The notes under the pieces were generated by a model. It saw nothing but the letters and a program-made list of their open reading frames with translations. It made no database searches and was not told the DNA's origin. Shown one piece after another: positions 32,705-42,439 of a stretch of 64,000 nt of DNA (positions are counted from its first letter, which is position 1; every line of letters begins with the position of its first letter). Both the position numbers and the translations under genes were made by a program. The stretch comes from Zavarzinella sp. (GTDB lineage Bacteria; Planctomycetota; Planctomycetia; Gemmatales; Gemmataceae): NCBI GenBank assembly GCA_041399155.1, contig JAWKTI010000005.1, positions 310,001 to 374,000 on the forward strand, read 5' to 3'.

Positions 32705-32809
32705 CGTTAACAGTACGTTACAAAACGCACGCCTTGATTGTCTAATAGATCCATACCAGCAGTTTTGCATCCGCACAACTAGAAATATTTGGTATAAACA
32801 GAAATTTCG

Positions 32810-33997
32810 TCATTTTTCAACAATTCGTTCAGTCCTCGTCCAACTTTTTTGGCGATGAAACAGGAATTTGGCGTAAATCGGCAATTTCCACAGAATGTAC
32901 AAAGGTATTTGCATCATCACGGAGAGTGGCAGCATCGTGCGGCCATAGCGAATCCAAGCCAGCATTCCCGCAAACAACGTCAGCAGGAGACCACTACATA
33001 ATAGCACCGTGGGCAACCAGGAGCCGCCAGTTAATAATTTCGTCGTCAGAATAACGACCATTGCCCCCACCCAGCAGACCGCCAACAACGACAGTGGGGG
33101 AATCAGAAGCTCTGATGCCAGTAATAATGACGACCAGCGCAGGTGGGTGATTGCATTCAGCCACAAGCGTGGCACCTGGGTCAGCATGGTTTGCAGATGA
33201 CCGTGTTCCCAACGGGTGCGTTGTTGTGTTGCTGCCTGCTGGGTGGGGGCTGCCGCACCCTGCAAGCGAGCCGCAGGGCATAATTGCGGTGGGATTCCAA
33301 TGATCGTCAGATCAACGCCCAACTTCATATCTTCAACCAGATTGCAAGTACCCAATTCAACCTTGGACAGTTCTTTCCATGGGAACGCCATGCCGGTGCC
33401 TGTCAGTAAACAGGGGCCACCTAACTTGTAGAGGCCCAGTGGGCGAATCAGATTTTTCAACAGCACCGCAAAAGCAGAAATCCGTTGTTTTGGCTCCGTT
33501 TCCTGACCAGTTCCTATCAGATACACCCCCTGGGCAGGGCGATTGGTGCGATCAACCTGATTGATTAAGACATCCAGACAACTGTCAGATAGTTCGCAAT
33601 CTGCATCTACAATCACCACCACTTCAGGCGGATTGTGCTGCAGATACGCCATGCCATGCGCCAACGCAAATCCTTTCCCGCGATCTGTGGCGTGAGTGCG
33701 TTCAATCACCTCGACACCCACAGTGCGGGCGATTTGGGCAGTTTCATCCATACAATTGTCGGCGATTACCACAATTCGGTCAGTGGACTGCACCTGGGTT
33801 TGCAGACGCTCTAACGTCTGCTTTATCATCACTTCTTCATTGTGTGCGGGGATCAGTATGGCACACTTCGAACGTGGTTTGATTGTCGCACTACGTTGCA
33901 GTGAAACCACTGCCAACAGGCACTCGGTGGCCAGAATTAAGAACGGAATACTGACCAGAATGGCCAGAACGAGTGCAGTAATGTCGAAAATGTTCAA
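32810..33997 (-). CDS. Membrane glycosyltransferase family 2
   Basis: This 395-residue GT-A enzyme has an N-terminal helix. The donor site comprises AILIPAHNEEVMIKQTLERL, VVIADNCMDET and VVIVDADCELS (the D-x-D metal site), with the acceptor-side EDMKLGVDL and QQRTRWEHGHLQ (Q-x-x-RW). At least three C-terminal helices follow (LLLASELLIPPLSLL, VLLCSGLLLTLFAGMLAWI). It resembles processive or lipid-linked enzymes such as cellulose or hyaluronan synthase relatives. It is the upstream partner of the sugar transferase on the same strand, in a small exopolysaccharide operon. Confidence 0.93.
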   Translation of the reverse strand: MNIFDITALVLAILVSIPFLILATECLLAVVSLQRSATIKPRSKCAILIPAHNEEVMIKQTLERLQTQVQSTDRIVVIADNCMDETAQIARTVGVEVIERTHATDRGKGFALAHGMAYLQHNPPEVVVIVDADCELSDSCLDVLINQVDRTNRPAQGVYLIGTGQETEPKQRISAFAVLLKNLIRPLGLYKLGGPCLLTGTGMAFPWKELSKVELGTCNLVEDMKLGVDLTIIGIPPQLCPAARLQGAAAPTQQAATQQRTRWEHGHLQTMLTQVPRLWLNAITHLRWSSLLLASELLIPPLSLLAVCWVGAMVVILTTKLLTGGSWLPTVLLCSGLLLTLFAGMLAWIRYGRTMLPLSVMMQIPLYILWKLPIYAKFLFHRQKSWTRTERIVEK

Positions 33998-34006
33998 GGA
34001 AATCTG

Positions 34007-34390
34007 CTATTCTGATTTCAGCGAAACAGAAACAGTGGTGTTTTTGGTAGAATTGCCGACCAAGACGACCACTTCTTCTTTTGCGGGGATCGTAATCGAT
34101 TGTGTGTCCTGCTTTACTTTATGTTTGATCAGCAGGAAGTTATCCTTGTCGGAAACATCAGACAATTCGACACTTTCCTTGAAATTTTTGGAGAGCACAA
34201 CCCCGTAGCTAAGTTCTGCATCGGTAGAGTTGATGGTAACCACCACTTTCTGGTCTGATTTCGGTGGATCAATGAAAAAAGTTTTCACTTCACCAGTGGT
34301 GAGTTCAACAGTTTGGTTGAAGTTCAGTTTGCTGCAACCCACCAAAAACATTACTGGGCAGCACAAAAGAGCGGTAATGACACGATTCAT
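34007..34390 (-). CDS. Lipoprotein of unknown function (127 aa)
   Basis: This 127-residue protein starts MNRVITALLCCPVMFLVGCSK, with the lipobox cysteine at residue 19. The body is beta-rich (GEVKTFFIDPPKSDQKVVVT, ELSYGVVLSKNFKESVEL) and ends EEVVVLVGNSTKNTTVSVSL, resembling a small Ig-like or pre-peptidase type domain. It ends nine bases before the start of the GT2 gene and is probably in the same operon. ATG 34390 puts the signal at the N-terminus. Confidence 0.75.
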   Translation of the reverse strand: MNRVITALLCCPVMFLVGCSKLNFNQTVELTTGEVKTFFIDPPKSDQKVVVTINSTDAELSYGVVLSKNFKESVELSDVSDKDNFLLIKHKVKQDTQSITIPAKEEVVVLVGNSTKNTTVSVSLKSE

Positions 34391-34517
34391 GAGAAAAAAT
34401 TCCGAAATGTGTGACTGTACCAATTAAGGTAGAAAAACATAGCCGGAATGGCAGTGGGGAAAGCCTTTATAAATAATCAGTTATATATCGAATGCTATAT
34501 ACATCGTGTTGCCGTTA

Positions 34518-35975
34518 TTACAATCCCCCACCGATGGTGGCAGCGAGGACTGGAAAACGGATCATTCGTGGGGTTGGATCGTTCGTTTTCAGCGTGATGT
34601 GGCTGTCGCGCAATGTGCCAGACAGGGCACCTGCAGGTAGTGTGACGCTCAGTCGCCATTGTTTGCGATTACCCACGTCTGCCATGGGTTCCAGCTTCAC
34701 TTTCAGGTAAGATGGTACCACCTCTTTGTCAACCACGGAGATATCGAGCCCTGGCCGATCAGCGATCAGGCTGACAACCTGGGTGCGGTCGGTTTTTCCA
34801 GTGGTGGATCCGAGATCGATTCGGCCATCTTTGGAGCCATTCGTAATCCGGATATCCCCACGGATCTGCCCTTGTACACTTACTTGCAGCGAGGAACCCG
34901 CAGTGGAAGTGCCCAGCGAGCGGACTTCCATTTTTCGTACCAGTGGGCCAATATCCAGTTGAAAAGTCAGTTTGTCGTCGCCTTCACCCACAACAACAGA
35001 TTCCGCCACTTGCACATCAAACTTGTACAACGACTGTGGGTCGGTGGCAGTCAGTTTCTTCTCACGCAGAAATTCTACCAGCGAGCGGTATTCCGCTTCA
35101 CTCGCAGGTTCGGGCTGCGTCATTGTGACACACGGATTACCCACATGGGCGGGATTGGTGAAGTTCACATCCAGAACCAGATTTCTGCGGGTCAGCGACC
35201 AGCAATAAAAGGTGTCTTTGGTTTTCTGAAAACTTCCTAATTCATTAAAATCCCAAGTGTTGGTATTTTTCCACTCATCGCCTTCTTTGCGATAAATTAC
35301 GAAACCCGGTACCACCAACCCCTGTGCCTTCACATCATCCTGAAAACCATTCCCATTTGGTAGATTGGAAACCACACTGGCAGAGATAAATTGTTGTCCT
35401 TCTTTTTTACCCTGCCACTTCAATCGCAGAAAACCAAATTGTGGGTTCCCATTGGACGCAGGCGGTACATCCTGGACGACACCCGCACCATTTTTGAATA
35501 CTTCCTGCCATTTCAGTTGATCATAAAAGGCCAAATGATTCATCAATGCCTCAATTGGCTGTGCCAAACCGCCCAGGGGACTGTTGATTAATGCGCACTT
35601 TTGTTGATATTCGTTCCAGAGGGGCGTTGATATCAGTGCCATGTCAGCACCTGCACATTGACAGTTGACACCAGCCACCTGCACCTGTACTGGCTGGTCG
35701 TGCTCGTTCTTGAACAGGAATGGGAACGATGCATCCTGCCCCACTTCGATTGATTCATCCCACATTCGGATGTGGACGGGATCACCACTGTTGGTTTTGA
35801 TCGCTTCGCGGGTAAAAAACCGCAATGGGATGATTTTTTTCCCTAACCCTTTCCCCTGGCTCTGGTCGTTATTGGCATCTTCATCCGGACCAGCAGAGCG
35901 ATTCATGTAGGTGATGACGAAAACAATCCCAACCACTGTCGCAATGGTGATAAACGGCTTCAAAAACGACTTCAT
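34518..35975 (-). CDS. Membrane-anchored protein with a C-terminal DUF1573-like segment
   Basis: This 485-residue protein has an N-terminal anchor (FITIATVVGIVFVITYM). A low-complexity stretch and a long beta-rich periplasmic part follow, with PVQVQVAGVNCQCAGADMAL, a CxC-like site. The last 50 residues (LSVTLPAGALSGTLRDSHIT, LKTNDPTPRMIRFPVLA) have the wording of DUF1573/Ig-like domains that read as TTNDPxxPxIxIPV. I do not know its function. The same operon direction as the lipoprotein and glycosyltransferase genes suggests an envelope role. Confidence 0.75.
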   Translation of the reverse strand: MKSFLKPFITIATVVGIVFVITYMNRSAGPDEDANNDQSQGKGLGKKIIPLRFFTREAIKTNSGDPVHIRMWDESIEVGQDASFPFLFKNEHDQPVQVQVAGVNCQCAGADMALISTPLWNEYQQKCALINSPLGGLAQPIEALMNHLAFYDQLKWQEVFKNGAGVVQDVPPASNGNPQFGFLRLKWQGKKEGQQFISASVVSNLPNGNGFQDDVKAQGLVVPGFVIYRKEGDEWKNTNTWDFNELGSFQKTKDTFYCWSLTRRNLVLDVNFTNPAHVGNPCVTMTQPEPASEAEYRSLVEFLREKKLTATDPQSLYKFDVQVAESVVVGEGDDKLTFQLDIGPLVRKMEVRSLGTSTAGSSLQVSVQGQIRGDIRITNGSKDGRIDLGSTTGKTDRTQVVSLIADRPGLDISVVDKEVVPSYLKVKLEPMADVGNRKQWRLSVTLPAGALSGTLRDSHITLKTNDPTPRMIRFPVLAATIGGGL

Positions 35976-36308
35976 CGATCTACCACATTCAGGGTGAAAT
36001 AACTCAGTTATTATACGTTCTTTGGTGGGGAGATGTTCTGAAAAACGAATCTCGTTTCCTGAAAGGCTGTGGTAGTTTGAAAATGCTGGTTAATTCAACC
36101 TGGATTCAAGGTGTTGCTGAATTCGTTCCATAAACATATAGCTGCAGTGTTGGTGGATTGAGCGACCAGAACAAGCAGGATGGTCGATGGCCCACCAGAT
36201 TCAGTCAACGAAATCAGCCCGGAACCTGAACGTTGAGAGATTGCGTGGGCTGTGAGACCAGCAATTCCATTGCAATCACTAGCTTAATTCTAACAGCTCA
36301 TTTTCTGT
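35976..36308. other. Gene-free stretch
   Basis: No gene, repeat or clear terminator was seen in these 333 bases. They separate the membrane-anchored protein from the sulfatase. Confidence 0.5.
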
Positions 36309-37640
36309 TCAAGGCAGATCTTTCAGCCATTCCTGGCGGATTTTTTCCAACCGTGCTGCAACTTCGGGTTCCTTTTCCAGCAAATTAATCTTTTCTCCCG
36401 GGTCATCATTCAAATTCACCAACATTCGTCCCCCCAGTGGGATGTTCGTCCCTTTGCCACTGGTATCACGTGGGTTGCCCAGCAATTTCCAGTCGCCCTG
36501 CCGCACAACCCACTGTGGGGCTTTGCCTTGCCCAAGCTGCCAATAAAAATTGGCGTGTGGCGTAGGTGCTTTCCCATCCGAAATCACTGTTTTCAAGCTG
36601 CGACCGTCCAGTTTCACCTTGGGAATTGCTACGTTGCAATATTCTGCAATCGTGGGTAGCCAGTCGCACCCGACGGCAAGTTGGGTTCGGGTTTCACCTG
36701 CTGGAATCTGTCCCGGCAACGAGGCAATCGAAGGGACACGCAACCCACCTTCAAACAAACAGCCTTTTGCACCTCGGTGGGGCCCGGCATTGCCTCCACC
36801 AAAGAAGGCTCGTTCCTCAGTGGAGTGTCCATGATCCGATTGAAATATAATCAACGTGTTATCTTTCAGGCCCAGGCGATCCAGTTCGTCTAAAACTTCC
36901 CCCACCAGTTCATCCATGGTGGACACAAACTCTGCATACTGGCGACGTGGGCTGGGTAGTTTTGCATAGTGTTTTCGCCATTTTTCCGTTCCCTGCATCG
37001 GGTAGTGGGGCATATTGATCGCCCAATAAATGAAAAAAGGCTTTTTTTGTGGTTCCTTCAGGAAAGATTTCACCTGTTCCACCATCAACGTGGGGAAATA
37101 CTGACCGTCACGCCAGATTTCCTTCCCATTCTGCCACAGATCGTGCCGGTTTGGTCCCTGCCAGTAGAAGAAATGAGAATAATTGTCGATGCACCCACCC
37201 ATGTGGCCGAAACTGGAATCAAAACCCTGTCCCAGTGGCATCGTTTCGGGCGTGAATCCCAGGTGCCATTTCCCCACGTGGGCAGTTCGATACCCACCTG
37301 TACGCAGCATTTCAGCAATGGTTACTTCCGTAGTAGGCATTCCTGGCTTGCCCAGTTCCGAAGAAACATTGTTGGGCACACCTGCCCGCACGGGAAGACG
37401 ACCAGTCATCAGGCCCGCACGCGAGGCAGAACAGATCGCCGAAGGTGCGTACATCTGGGTGAATCTCACTCCACTTTTTGCCAGTTTATCCAAATTTGGT
37501 GTGGCAAGGTCTATCGCACCATAGCAATTCAGATCAATAGTCCCTTGATCGTCAGAATAAATCACCAGCACATTCGGTGGTTCTTTCCCTACTAAGCCAG
37601 TAGTGATTAACAACATCAACAACATTACGGTGCGGTGCAT
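36309..37640 (-). CDS. Type I sulfatase (arylsulfatase family), exported
   Basis: This 443-residue protein has a signal peptide (MHRTVMLLMLLITTGLVGKE). The alkaline-phosphatase fold follows, with metal site VLVIYSDDQGTID. The formylglycine motif CSASR (C-x-A-x-R) lies in PSAICSASRAGLMTGRLP. IIFQSDHGHSTEE and HVGKWHLG complete the active site. The cysteine form needs an FGE-type maturing enzyme, which is not in this window. Planctomycetes hold many such enzymes for cutting sulfated polysaccharides. ATG 37640 has GGGAAAG five bases upstream. Confidence 0.93.
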   Translation of the reverse strand: MHRTVMLLMLLITTGLVGKEPPNVLVIYSDDQGTIDLNCYGAIDLATPNLDKLAKSGVRFTQMYAPSAICSASRAGLMTGRLPVRAGVPNNVSSELGKPGMPTTEVTIAEMLRTGGYRTAHVGKWHLGFTPETMPLGQGFDSSFGHMGGCIDNYSHFFYWQGPNRHDLWQNGKEIWRDGQYFPTLMVEQVKSFLKEPQKKPFFIYWAINMPHYPMQGTEKWRKHYAKLPSPRRQYAEFVSTMDELVGEVLDELDRLGLKDNTLIIFQSDHGHSTEERAFFGGGNAGPHRGAKGCLFEGGLRVPSIASLPGQIPAGETRTQLAVGCDWLPTIAEYCNVAIPKVKLDGRSLKTVISDGKAPTPHANFYWQLGQGKAPQWVVRQGDWKLLGNPRDTSGKGTNIPLGGRMLVNLNDDPGEKINLLEKEPEVAARLEKIRQEWLKDLP

Positions 37641-37814
37641 CGGCTTTCCCACGTGAAAAAGATTTCATTTCCGTGCCACAGTAACCTGTCGCTGCACCTT
37701 TTGCAATCATCAAGGTGGGTTTGCGGGAAACTCCCACTTACCAGAGTTGACCTTGCGTATCCTGGCAGGTGGGGGTATTTCAAAAAGCGTATTTAGGCAC
37801 GTTTGGACAGAAAG

Positions 37815-38831
37815 ATGAAGAACCTTCGATGCACCGTTCCGTATGTTGCAGGGATGCTTTTACTGGGTGTTGGCTACTTTTGGGGGCAATCGGATACCGA
37901 TTTGCTGCGGGCCCAACCGGGTACCGTTACTCCCGCGTCTGCGGAAAAAGTGGTCGCAGACGACCGCGTGGTAGCCTACCTTTATGGCGATAAACCGTTA
38001 TCCCGTCAGGAGTTCGGTGAATATCTCATCGCACGTTACGGCAAAGAACGCATCCGTCCCTTTGTGAATATGAAAGTCATTGATGGGATTGCCAAAAAGC
38101 ACAACATTGTGGTGACGGAAGCAGAAATCGAAGCTGATATTGAGCAAACGTGCAGCAAAATCGGCGTTCCCAAGAAAGATTTTGTGGAAAAAGTGCTGAA
38201 AGACCGTTACGGCAAGAGTATTGATGAATGGCGGTATGACGTGGTAAAACCACGCTTGATTCTGACCCACCTGTGTCGGGAAGAACTGAAACTGGACGAT
38301 GAAGAGCTGAAGAAAATCTACGAAAACTTCTACGGCGAGCGGATTCAGTGTCAGGTAATCATGTTTACCAAAGAACAACGGCAATATGTCACCCGCATTT
38401 ACGATGAACTGCGGAAGAATCCGGTGAAGTTTGATGAAGAGGCACGTGGGCAGTTTAACAGCCAACTGGCCGCCACGAAGGGAATTGTCGACCCGATTGG
38501 CCGTAACAGTGGGCCCGCCACCGCAAAAATTGAAGAAATCGCATTCTCATTAAAAGAAGGCGAAATCAGCGAGATTATCGAAATCCCTACTGCTTTGATG
38601 ATTATTAAGAATGTGAAGCACCACAAGCCGAATGGTCAGGTTACTTTTGAGCAGGCCAAGCCCCACCTGGCACGTGAAGCGACCGAACGACAACTGGAAC
38701 AGTTGATTCCGAAAAAGTTTGCGGAAATCAGCCAGGAAGCCCACCCACTGTTCGTATTTTCCCCACCCGACATCACTCGGGCTGAAATGGAAGATCAGAC
38801 GAAACGATTGCTGAAAACCGAGCAGAAATAA
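37815..38831 (+). CDS. Exported parvulin-like peptidylprolyl isomerase (SurA-type)
   Basis: This 338-residue protein has an N-terminal hydrophobic segment (VPYVAGMLLLGVGYFWG). A helical chaperone part follows (DKPLSRQEFGEYLIARYGKE, VVTEAEIEADIEQTC). A PPIC-type rotamase region is visible in QCQVIMFTKEQRQYVTRIYD, PIGRNSGPATAKIEEIAFSL and KEGEISEIIEIPTALMIIKN. The plan matches PrsA/SurA chaperones for exported proteins. ATG 37815 is chosen over the in-frame TTG at 37803 because GGACAG precedes it closely. It stands alone. Confidence 0.88.
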   Translation: MKNLRCTVPYVAGMLLLGVGYFWGQSDTDLLRAQPGTVTPASAEKVVADDRVVAYLYGDKPLSRQEFGEYLIARYGKERIRPFVNMKVIDGIAKKHNIVVTEAEIEADIEQTCSKIGVPKKDFVEKVLKDRYGKSIDEWRYDVVKPRLILTHLCREELKLDDEELKKIYENFYGERIQCQVIMFTKEQRQYVTRIYDELRKNPVKFDEEARGQFNSQLAATKGIVDPIGRNSGPATAKIEEIAFSLKEGEISEIIEIPTALMIIKNVKHHKPNGQVTFEQAKPHLAREATERQLEQLIPKKFAEISQEAHPLFVFSPPDITRAEMEDQTKRLLKTEQK

Positions 38832-38871
38832 GCACTGTCTCGCATCTCGACAGAATTTTACCTTTGATGTG

Positions 38872-39014
38872 TTGGGCGTAATCACAGCACGGACGACCCG
38901 CCTGTGAAAGTACACCAAGTACGAGTCCCCCCATTTTACGAGCAATAAAGCTTGAGTGTAATCGTAGCACGGGCGATCCGAGAGACCCAATTTACGAGCA
39001 ATAAGGCTTGAACG
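38872..39014. repeat. Imperfect tandem repeat with TTTACGAGCAATAARGCTTGA
   Basis: Two units share GTAATCxxAGCACGGrCGAyCCG and the end TTTACGAGCAATAARGCTTG. Parts look like decayed versions of the palindromes at 31496-31897. Confidence 0.55.
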
Positions 39015-39129
39015 GGTTTCAATATTTTGGATTCAATTCGACTGATTTTCTATTGGAGACAAATACTAAATGCTGTTGATCGCGATATGAATTCCATCAA
39101 TTGAACCGGCTTGATATCAAGTTGTCATT

Positions 39130-39217
39130 GGCCCTGAAGGGGCCATTCTGTCAGCGCAGGGTGAGCGAAGCGAGCCCTGGGTAACTGATACAAAAAATCT
39201 TCGGCCCTGAAGGGGCC
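39130..39217. repeat. Two GGCCCTGAAGGGGCC palindromes around a CAGGG...CCCTG dyad
   Basis: Identical 15-base palindromes lie at 39130-39144 and 39203-39217. Between them, CAGGGTGAGCGAAGCGAGCC (39157 on) continues to CCTGGGT and forms an imperfect dyad. This kind of dispersed element recurs in planctomycete intergenic DNA as far as I recall. Confidence 0.7.
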
Positions 39218-39308
39218 GTTGACTAATTAAGTGATGAAGGTAAGCAATTTTAGTCAGAACAGATCCATTTCGAACTGCGCTTTCAGAGCCATCAGAACCA
39301 AATTGTAG

Positions 39309-40658
39309 CTATTTCGGCGTGCTGATGCAGTACAATGCTTCCCTTGTGCGAAGGAATAATCGGCCGTTGGCGATTGCGGGCGTGGCGAGTGAAACCTCAT
39401 TCAGCACATTCTTACCAACTAATTCGAACTCCTTGCCCGCCTTTACCACGTAAGTGGTTCCATCTTCTCCCAAACAGAAAACTTTCCCCTGATAGCTCCA
39501 TGGCGATGCAGTGAAACTGCCACCTAATCGTTCTCGCTCATAAACTGTTTTGCCAGTTTGTGCCTCGAAGCACGAAATGAATCCAGTTGAGTACAAAACG
39601 TAGAGATAATCGCCCAGAACAAGCGGTGTGGGGTGATATGCTCCGGCTGGTTCTTTGTACCAGACGATGAACTCGTTGTTAGTCTCACCTTTCTTCAAGG
39701 TGATGTCGCCAGTGGCCCCTGGTTTCACTGCAAAAACGGGCCGTGGCCTGCCAAATTCATAACCGGAACTGATGATCAACAAGTCGCCCGCCACAACGGG
39801 AGATGGGACACAAATTGACGACATCCCACCGAATTCCCAAAGTAATTTGCCGTCCAGGTCGTATGACCGCACCTTTCCTTTGCCGCACGTTACGATTTCG
39901 GTCCGCTTTGCGTGCTTCCAGATAAAGGGCGTTGCCCAGTTGCTTTTTTCGTTGCGGTCCGTCTTCCACAGCACCTTGCCGGTGCGCTTATCGAGGGAGA
40001 CGATAAATGATGCTTTTTCGTTGTCGTTCACAATGATGATCTGGTCTTCATGCAGCACCGGCGATGCACCCGTACCCCAGTTCAATTGCGTGGGCACGAC
40101 ATCCCATGTCCGCGTCCAGAGCATTTGGCCTTTCAGGTCGTAGCAAAAAATGCCCACGTTGCCGAAGTAGGCATAGACCCTCTCACCGTCAGAAACCGGG
40201 GTTTCGGAGGCGTAGCTGGCTTTCACATGGATGGGGTGTTTTGGCTTACCCTTGTGGGCAACCTGTTCCCACAACACCTTGCCTGTGGTGGCATCCAGGC
40301 AGAACAGAGTCCAGCGGTGTTCACCGTCGTGGGTCTTCGTATCCAGCGGTGCATAGTAGCCCGTTTTCGGGGCAGCCACTTTGGCATCAGTCACACAACT
40401 GGTGACAAACACGTTGTTCCCTACCACGATCGGGCACGACCAGCCGTGGCCAGGAACCTCAAATCTCCAGGCAATGTTCTCTTTCTCAGTCCAGGTAGAT
40501 GGTGGCACAACGGAATCGGTAATCACCCCCGTCCCTCCCGGCCCACGAAACTGTGGCCAGTCGGTGGCTTGTACTGTTGTGGGTAGTGCTGCAGCGATGA
40601 GCGTCAGCCACAGACAACGGCCGGTGGTAGATATCGCCTGCGATAAATTGTGGATCAT
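39309..40658 (-). CDS. Exported PQQ-like beta-propeller protein
   Basis: This 449-residue protein has a signal peptide (LWLTLIAAALPTTVQA) directly followed by DWPQFRGPGGTGV, the standard start of planctomycete outer-membrane PQQ-binding-like repeat proteins. The blades show repeating phrases such as LFCLDATTGKVLWEQ, VSLDKRTGKVLWKTDRNE and ISCFEAQTGKTVYERERL (the tryptophan-docking W/Y-containing strands). It has no visible dehydrogenase catalytic site and may be a BamB-like scaffold or ligand binder. ATG 40658 is set by the signal peptide. Confidence 0.9.
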   Translation of the reverse strand: MIHNLSQAISTTGRCLWLTLIAAALPTTVQATDWPQFRGPGGTGVITDSVVPPSTWTEKENIAWRFEVPGHGWSCPIVVGNNVFVTSCVTDAKVAAPKTGYYAPLDTKTHDGEHRWTLFCLDATTGKVLWEQVAHKGKPKHPIHVKASYASETPVSDGERVYAYFGNVGIFCYDLKGQMLWTRTWDVVPTQLNWGTGASPVLHEDQIIIVNDNEKASFIVSLDKRTGKVLWKTDRNEKSNWATPFIWKHAKRTEIVTCGKGKVRSYDLDGKLLWEFGGMSSICVPSPVVAGDLLIISSGYEFGRPRPVFAVKPGATGDITLKKGETNNEFIVWYKEPAGAYHPTPLVLGDYLYVLYSTGFISCFEAQTGKTVYERERLGGSFTASPWSYQGKVFCLGEDGTTYVVKAGKEFELVGKNVLNEVSLATPAIANGRLFLRTREALYCISTPK

Positions 40659-40778
40659 TCGTAAACTCTTTGAAAAGCGTGGGTTCGTAATGTTTATCTT
40701 ACCAAGCGAACGCCACGGATAAAACCTTGCCGCAAGTTTCGCGATGGGGGTATGCACCACCACAATGAAAGGTCTCGA

Positions 40779-41432
40779 TCATTTGGCTTCTGATTGCGTT
40801 GTGCGAAAATATGGCACACGCAGCACAATTTCCAATGTAGCAAGCGGTAGCAGCCAACTGCACCATGCGGCGATGATATAGGCGGTTTCTGGATATTCCA
40901 CGCCAATCACGCTTGCTGCACCGGAAATCAACCGAAGTACTACTGCAGAACAGATCAGGACAAATGTACGCAGCATCCAGCAACGGTGTAAATCGTATCG
41001 GTGCCACCTCGCCTGCAAAACACCAATGGCTGCGCAGATTCCAGTGTTCAGCGACAGTATCAGAAAACTCAGGCCGGCTCCCCACCCGCCAAAGGCATGC
41101 TGAGACATAACCATTGCCGAAGGCAGCATCAATACCAGCAAAATAATCACCTGAATTCTGCCCAATATCCGATGCAGGCCTGGCTTTCGGCGTCGAAAGG
41201 CAGCACTCAACAGGATCAAGCCGTTAAGCAGCACCACCGGACCAGAAAAAATATGAATGTAAAATGCGCTGCGATAGGCGCCTGCGAATGTGGCTTCTCG
41301 ACCTTGCAAAAAAAGCGATTCAAAGTTCGGTGGGAAATAATCGACGTAATTCGCTACGATTGTGATGAGAACTCGAACAATCAGCACCACTGTCAGCCAG
41401 CGCAGAATTGTTTCAAGAATTGGGTGCCTCAT
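40779..41432 (-). CDS. DUF2306 family membrane protein
   Basis: This 217-residue protein has about six hydrophobic segments. The conserved features of DUF2306 are visible: FYIHIFSGPVVLLNGLILL, KPGLHRILGRIQVIILL and RWHRYDLHRCWMLRTFVLI (paired histidines and arginines near helices). The histidines could hold heme or metal, but that is not established. A TTG at 41444 overlaps the stop of the upstream DUF1559 gene; ATG 41432 is used because it fits the family start. The two genes are translated from one transcript. Confidence 0.8.
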   Translation of the reverse strand: MRHPILETILRWLTVVLIVRVLITIVANYVDYFPPNFESLFLQGREATFAGAYRSAFYIHIFSGPVVLLNGLILLSAAFRRRKPGLHRILGRIQVIILLVLMLPSAMVMSQHAFGGWGAGLSFLILSLNTGICAAIGVLQARWHRYDLHRCWMLRTFVLICSAVVLRLISGAASVIGVEYPETAYIIAAWCSWLLPLATLEIVLRVPYFRTTQSEAK

Positions 41433-41440
41433 TGTGGTAC

Positions 41441-42271
41441 TCAATCCAGATTTTCCGATTCATTCCCAGCGATGGTGATGGCAGCAGCCAGAACTTTTGG
41501 ATCAATTGATGTCTTGATGGCTCGAGTCGAAGCGTCTACCATTGCCACTTGAATCACACCCGTATGGATACCGAATGATTGATGCTCGGCAGCCATTATA
41601 ACAGTGGCTGGGTCAAATCCACGAACAGTGGAATTGCCGCCACGTGCCCAAGGCCCAGGATTGAAGTTTGTTTCCATTAACGCAATCGTATTGGATGAGC
41701 CATCTTTCATCAGCGTATAATTGGTGAGTCGGTCGTAGCCCATAAAGCCATTACCAGGGGTGCCTGCGGGTTGAAGTGCAGCGTCGTTCCCAATCCCGGC
41801 CATGGCGACATAGTGTGTCACCCTATCATTGGGTGCCTTCGCCTTTGCCGTGGGGCAAAGAAGCGTCGTTAGGACCGTGGAACCGGGACGCAAATTTCCA
41901 TGCCACCCTTTATTAAAGTCGAATTGCTTATGCAGGTGATCCTGTTCCAGATAGGGTAACAACGCAACCAGCCAACTGAGTCGATCTTCTGGAACAACTC
42001 CTGGCCGCATACACCCAGTGGGAAAGGATGAAGGAATCGCACCAGCCTCACCATTGTTCATTCCGTCTGGTCTGTCGCTGTAAAAATGTTGTGCAAACAT
42101 CAGCTGTTTCAAATTATTCATGCACTTTGAGCGTTCAGCAGGTTCTCGCACTCTTCGCACTGAGGGTAATAGTAGCCCAATCAGCATGACGAAAATGGCA
42201 ATGATCAACAGGACTTTGACGAAGGTATATCCGCCGCGGGAAGAGTGCGATGAATTGACAGTGCGTAACAT
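41441..42271 (-). CDS. Divergent DUF1559 protein with altered prepilin motif
   Basis: This 276-residue protein follows the DUF1559 plan (LIGLLLPSVRRVREPAERSK, NNLKQLMFAQHFYSD). Its leader reads GYTFVKVLLIIAIFVMLIG, where the normal GFTLIELLVVIAIIAILIG has Glu at +5 and this has Lys. That residue is normally conserved for assembly of type IV pilins, so the protein may not be processed or assembled in the usual way. The typical C-terminal DG ending is replaced by MVDASTRAIKTS. ATG 42271 has GGGGAAC upstream. A diverging paralogue or one on the way to loss. Confidence 0.85.
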   Translation of the reverse strand: MLRTVNSSHSSRGGYTFVKVLLIIAIFVMLIGLLLPSVRRVREPAERSKCMNNLKQLMFAQHFYSDRPDGMNNGEAGAIPSSFPTGCMRPGVVPEDRLSWLVALLPYLEQDHLHKQFDFNKGWHGNLRPGSTVLTTLLCPTAKAKAPNDRVTHYVAMAGIGNDAALQPAGTPGNGFMGYDRLTNYTLMKDGSSNTIALMETNFNPGPWARGGNSTVRGFDPATVIMAAEHQSFGIHTGVIQVAMVDASTRAIKTSIDPKVLAAAITIAGNESENLD

Positions 42272-42439
42272 ACAAAGTTCCCCAGAAGATAGGTGAAGCA
42301 ATTCCGATGGGTACACTTTGTATCGTAGCAGGACATCACCATACCGCAAGGAAAATGTTGGAGGCCCTGGGTGTAATGTTGTGTGAAAAGACTCCGGCGA
42401 ATCCACATTCGGTGGGGCAGACTTTCGGATGGGTAATTT

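Larger units (their letters stand above)
38832..39308. other. Gene-free stretch rich in short repeats
   Basis: It contains an imperfect tandem repeat at 38872-39014 and two GGCCCTGAAGGGGCC palindromes. No supported gene was seen. Confidence 0.6.

Noticed and set aside
34390..34403. TGAGAAAAAATTCC as a ninth dyad copy
   Set aside because: The last base breaks the TCA end and the site overlaps the lipoprotein start codon, so it is a near miss.
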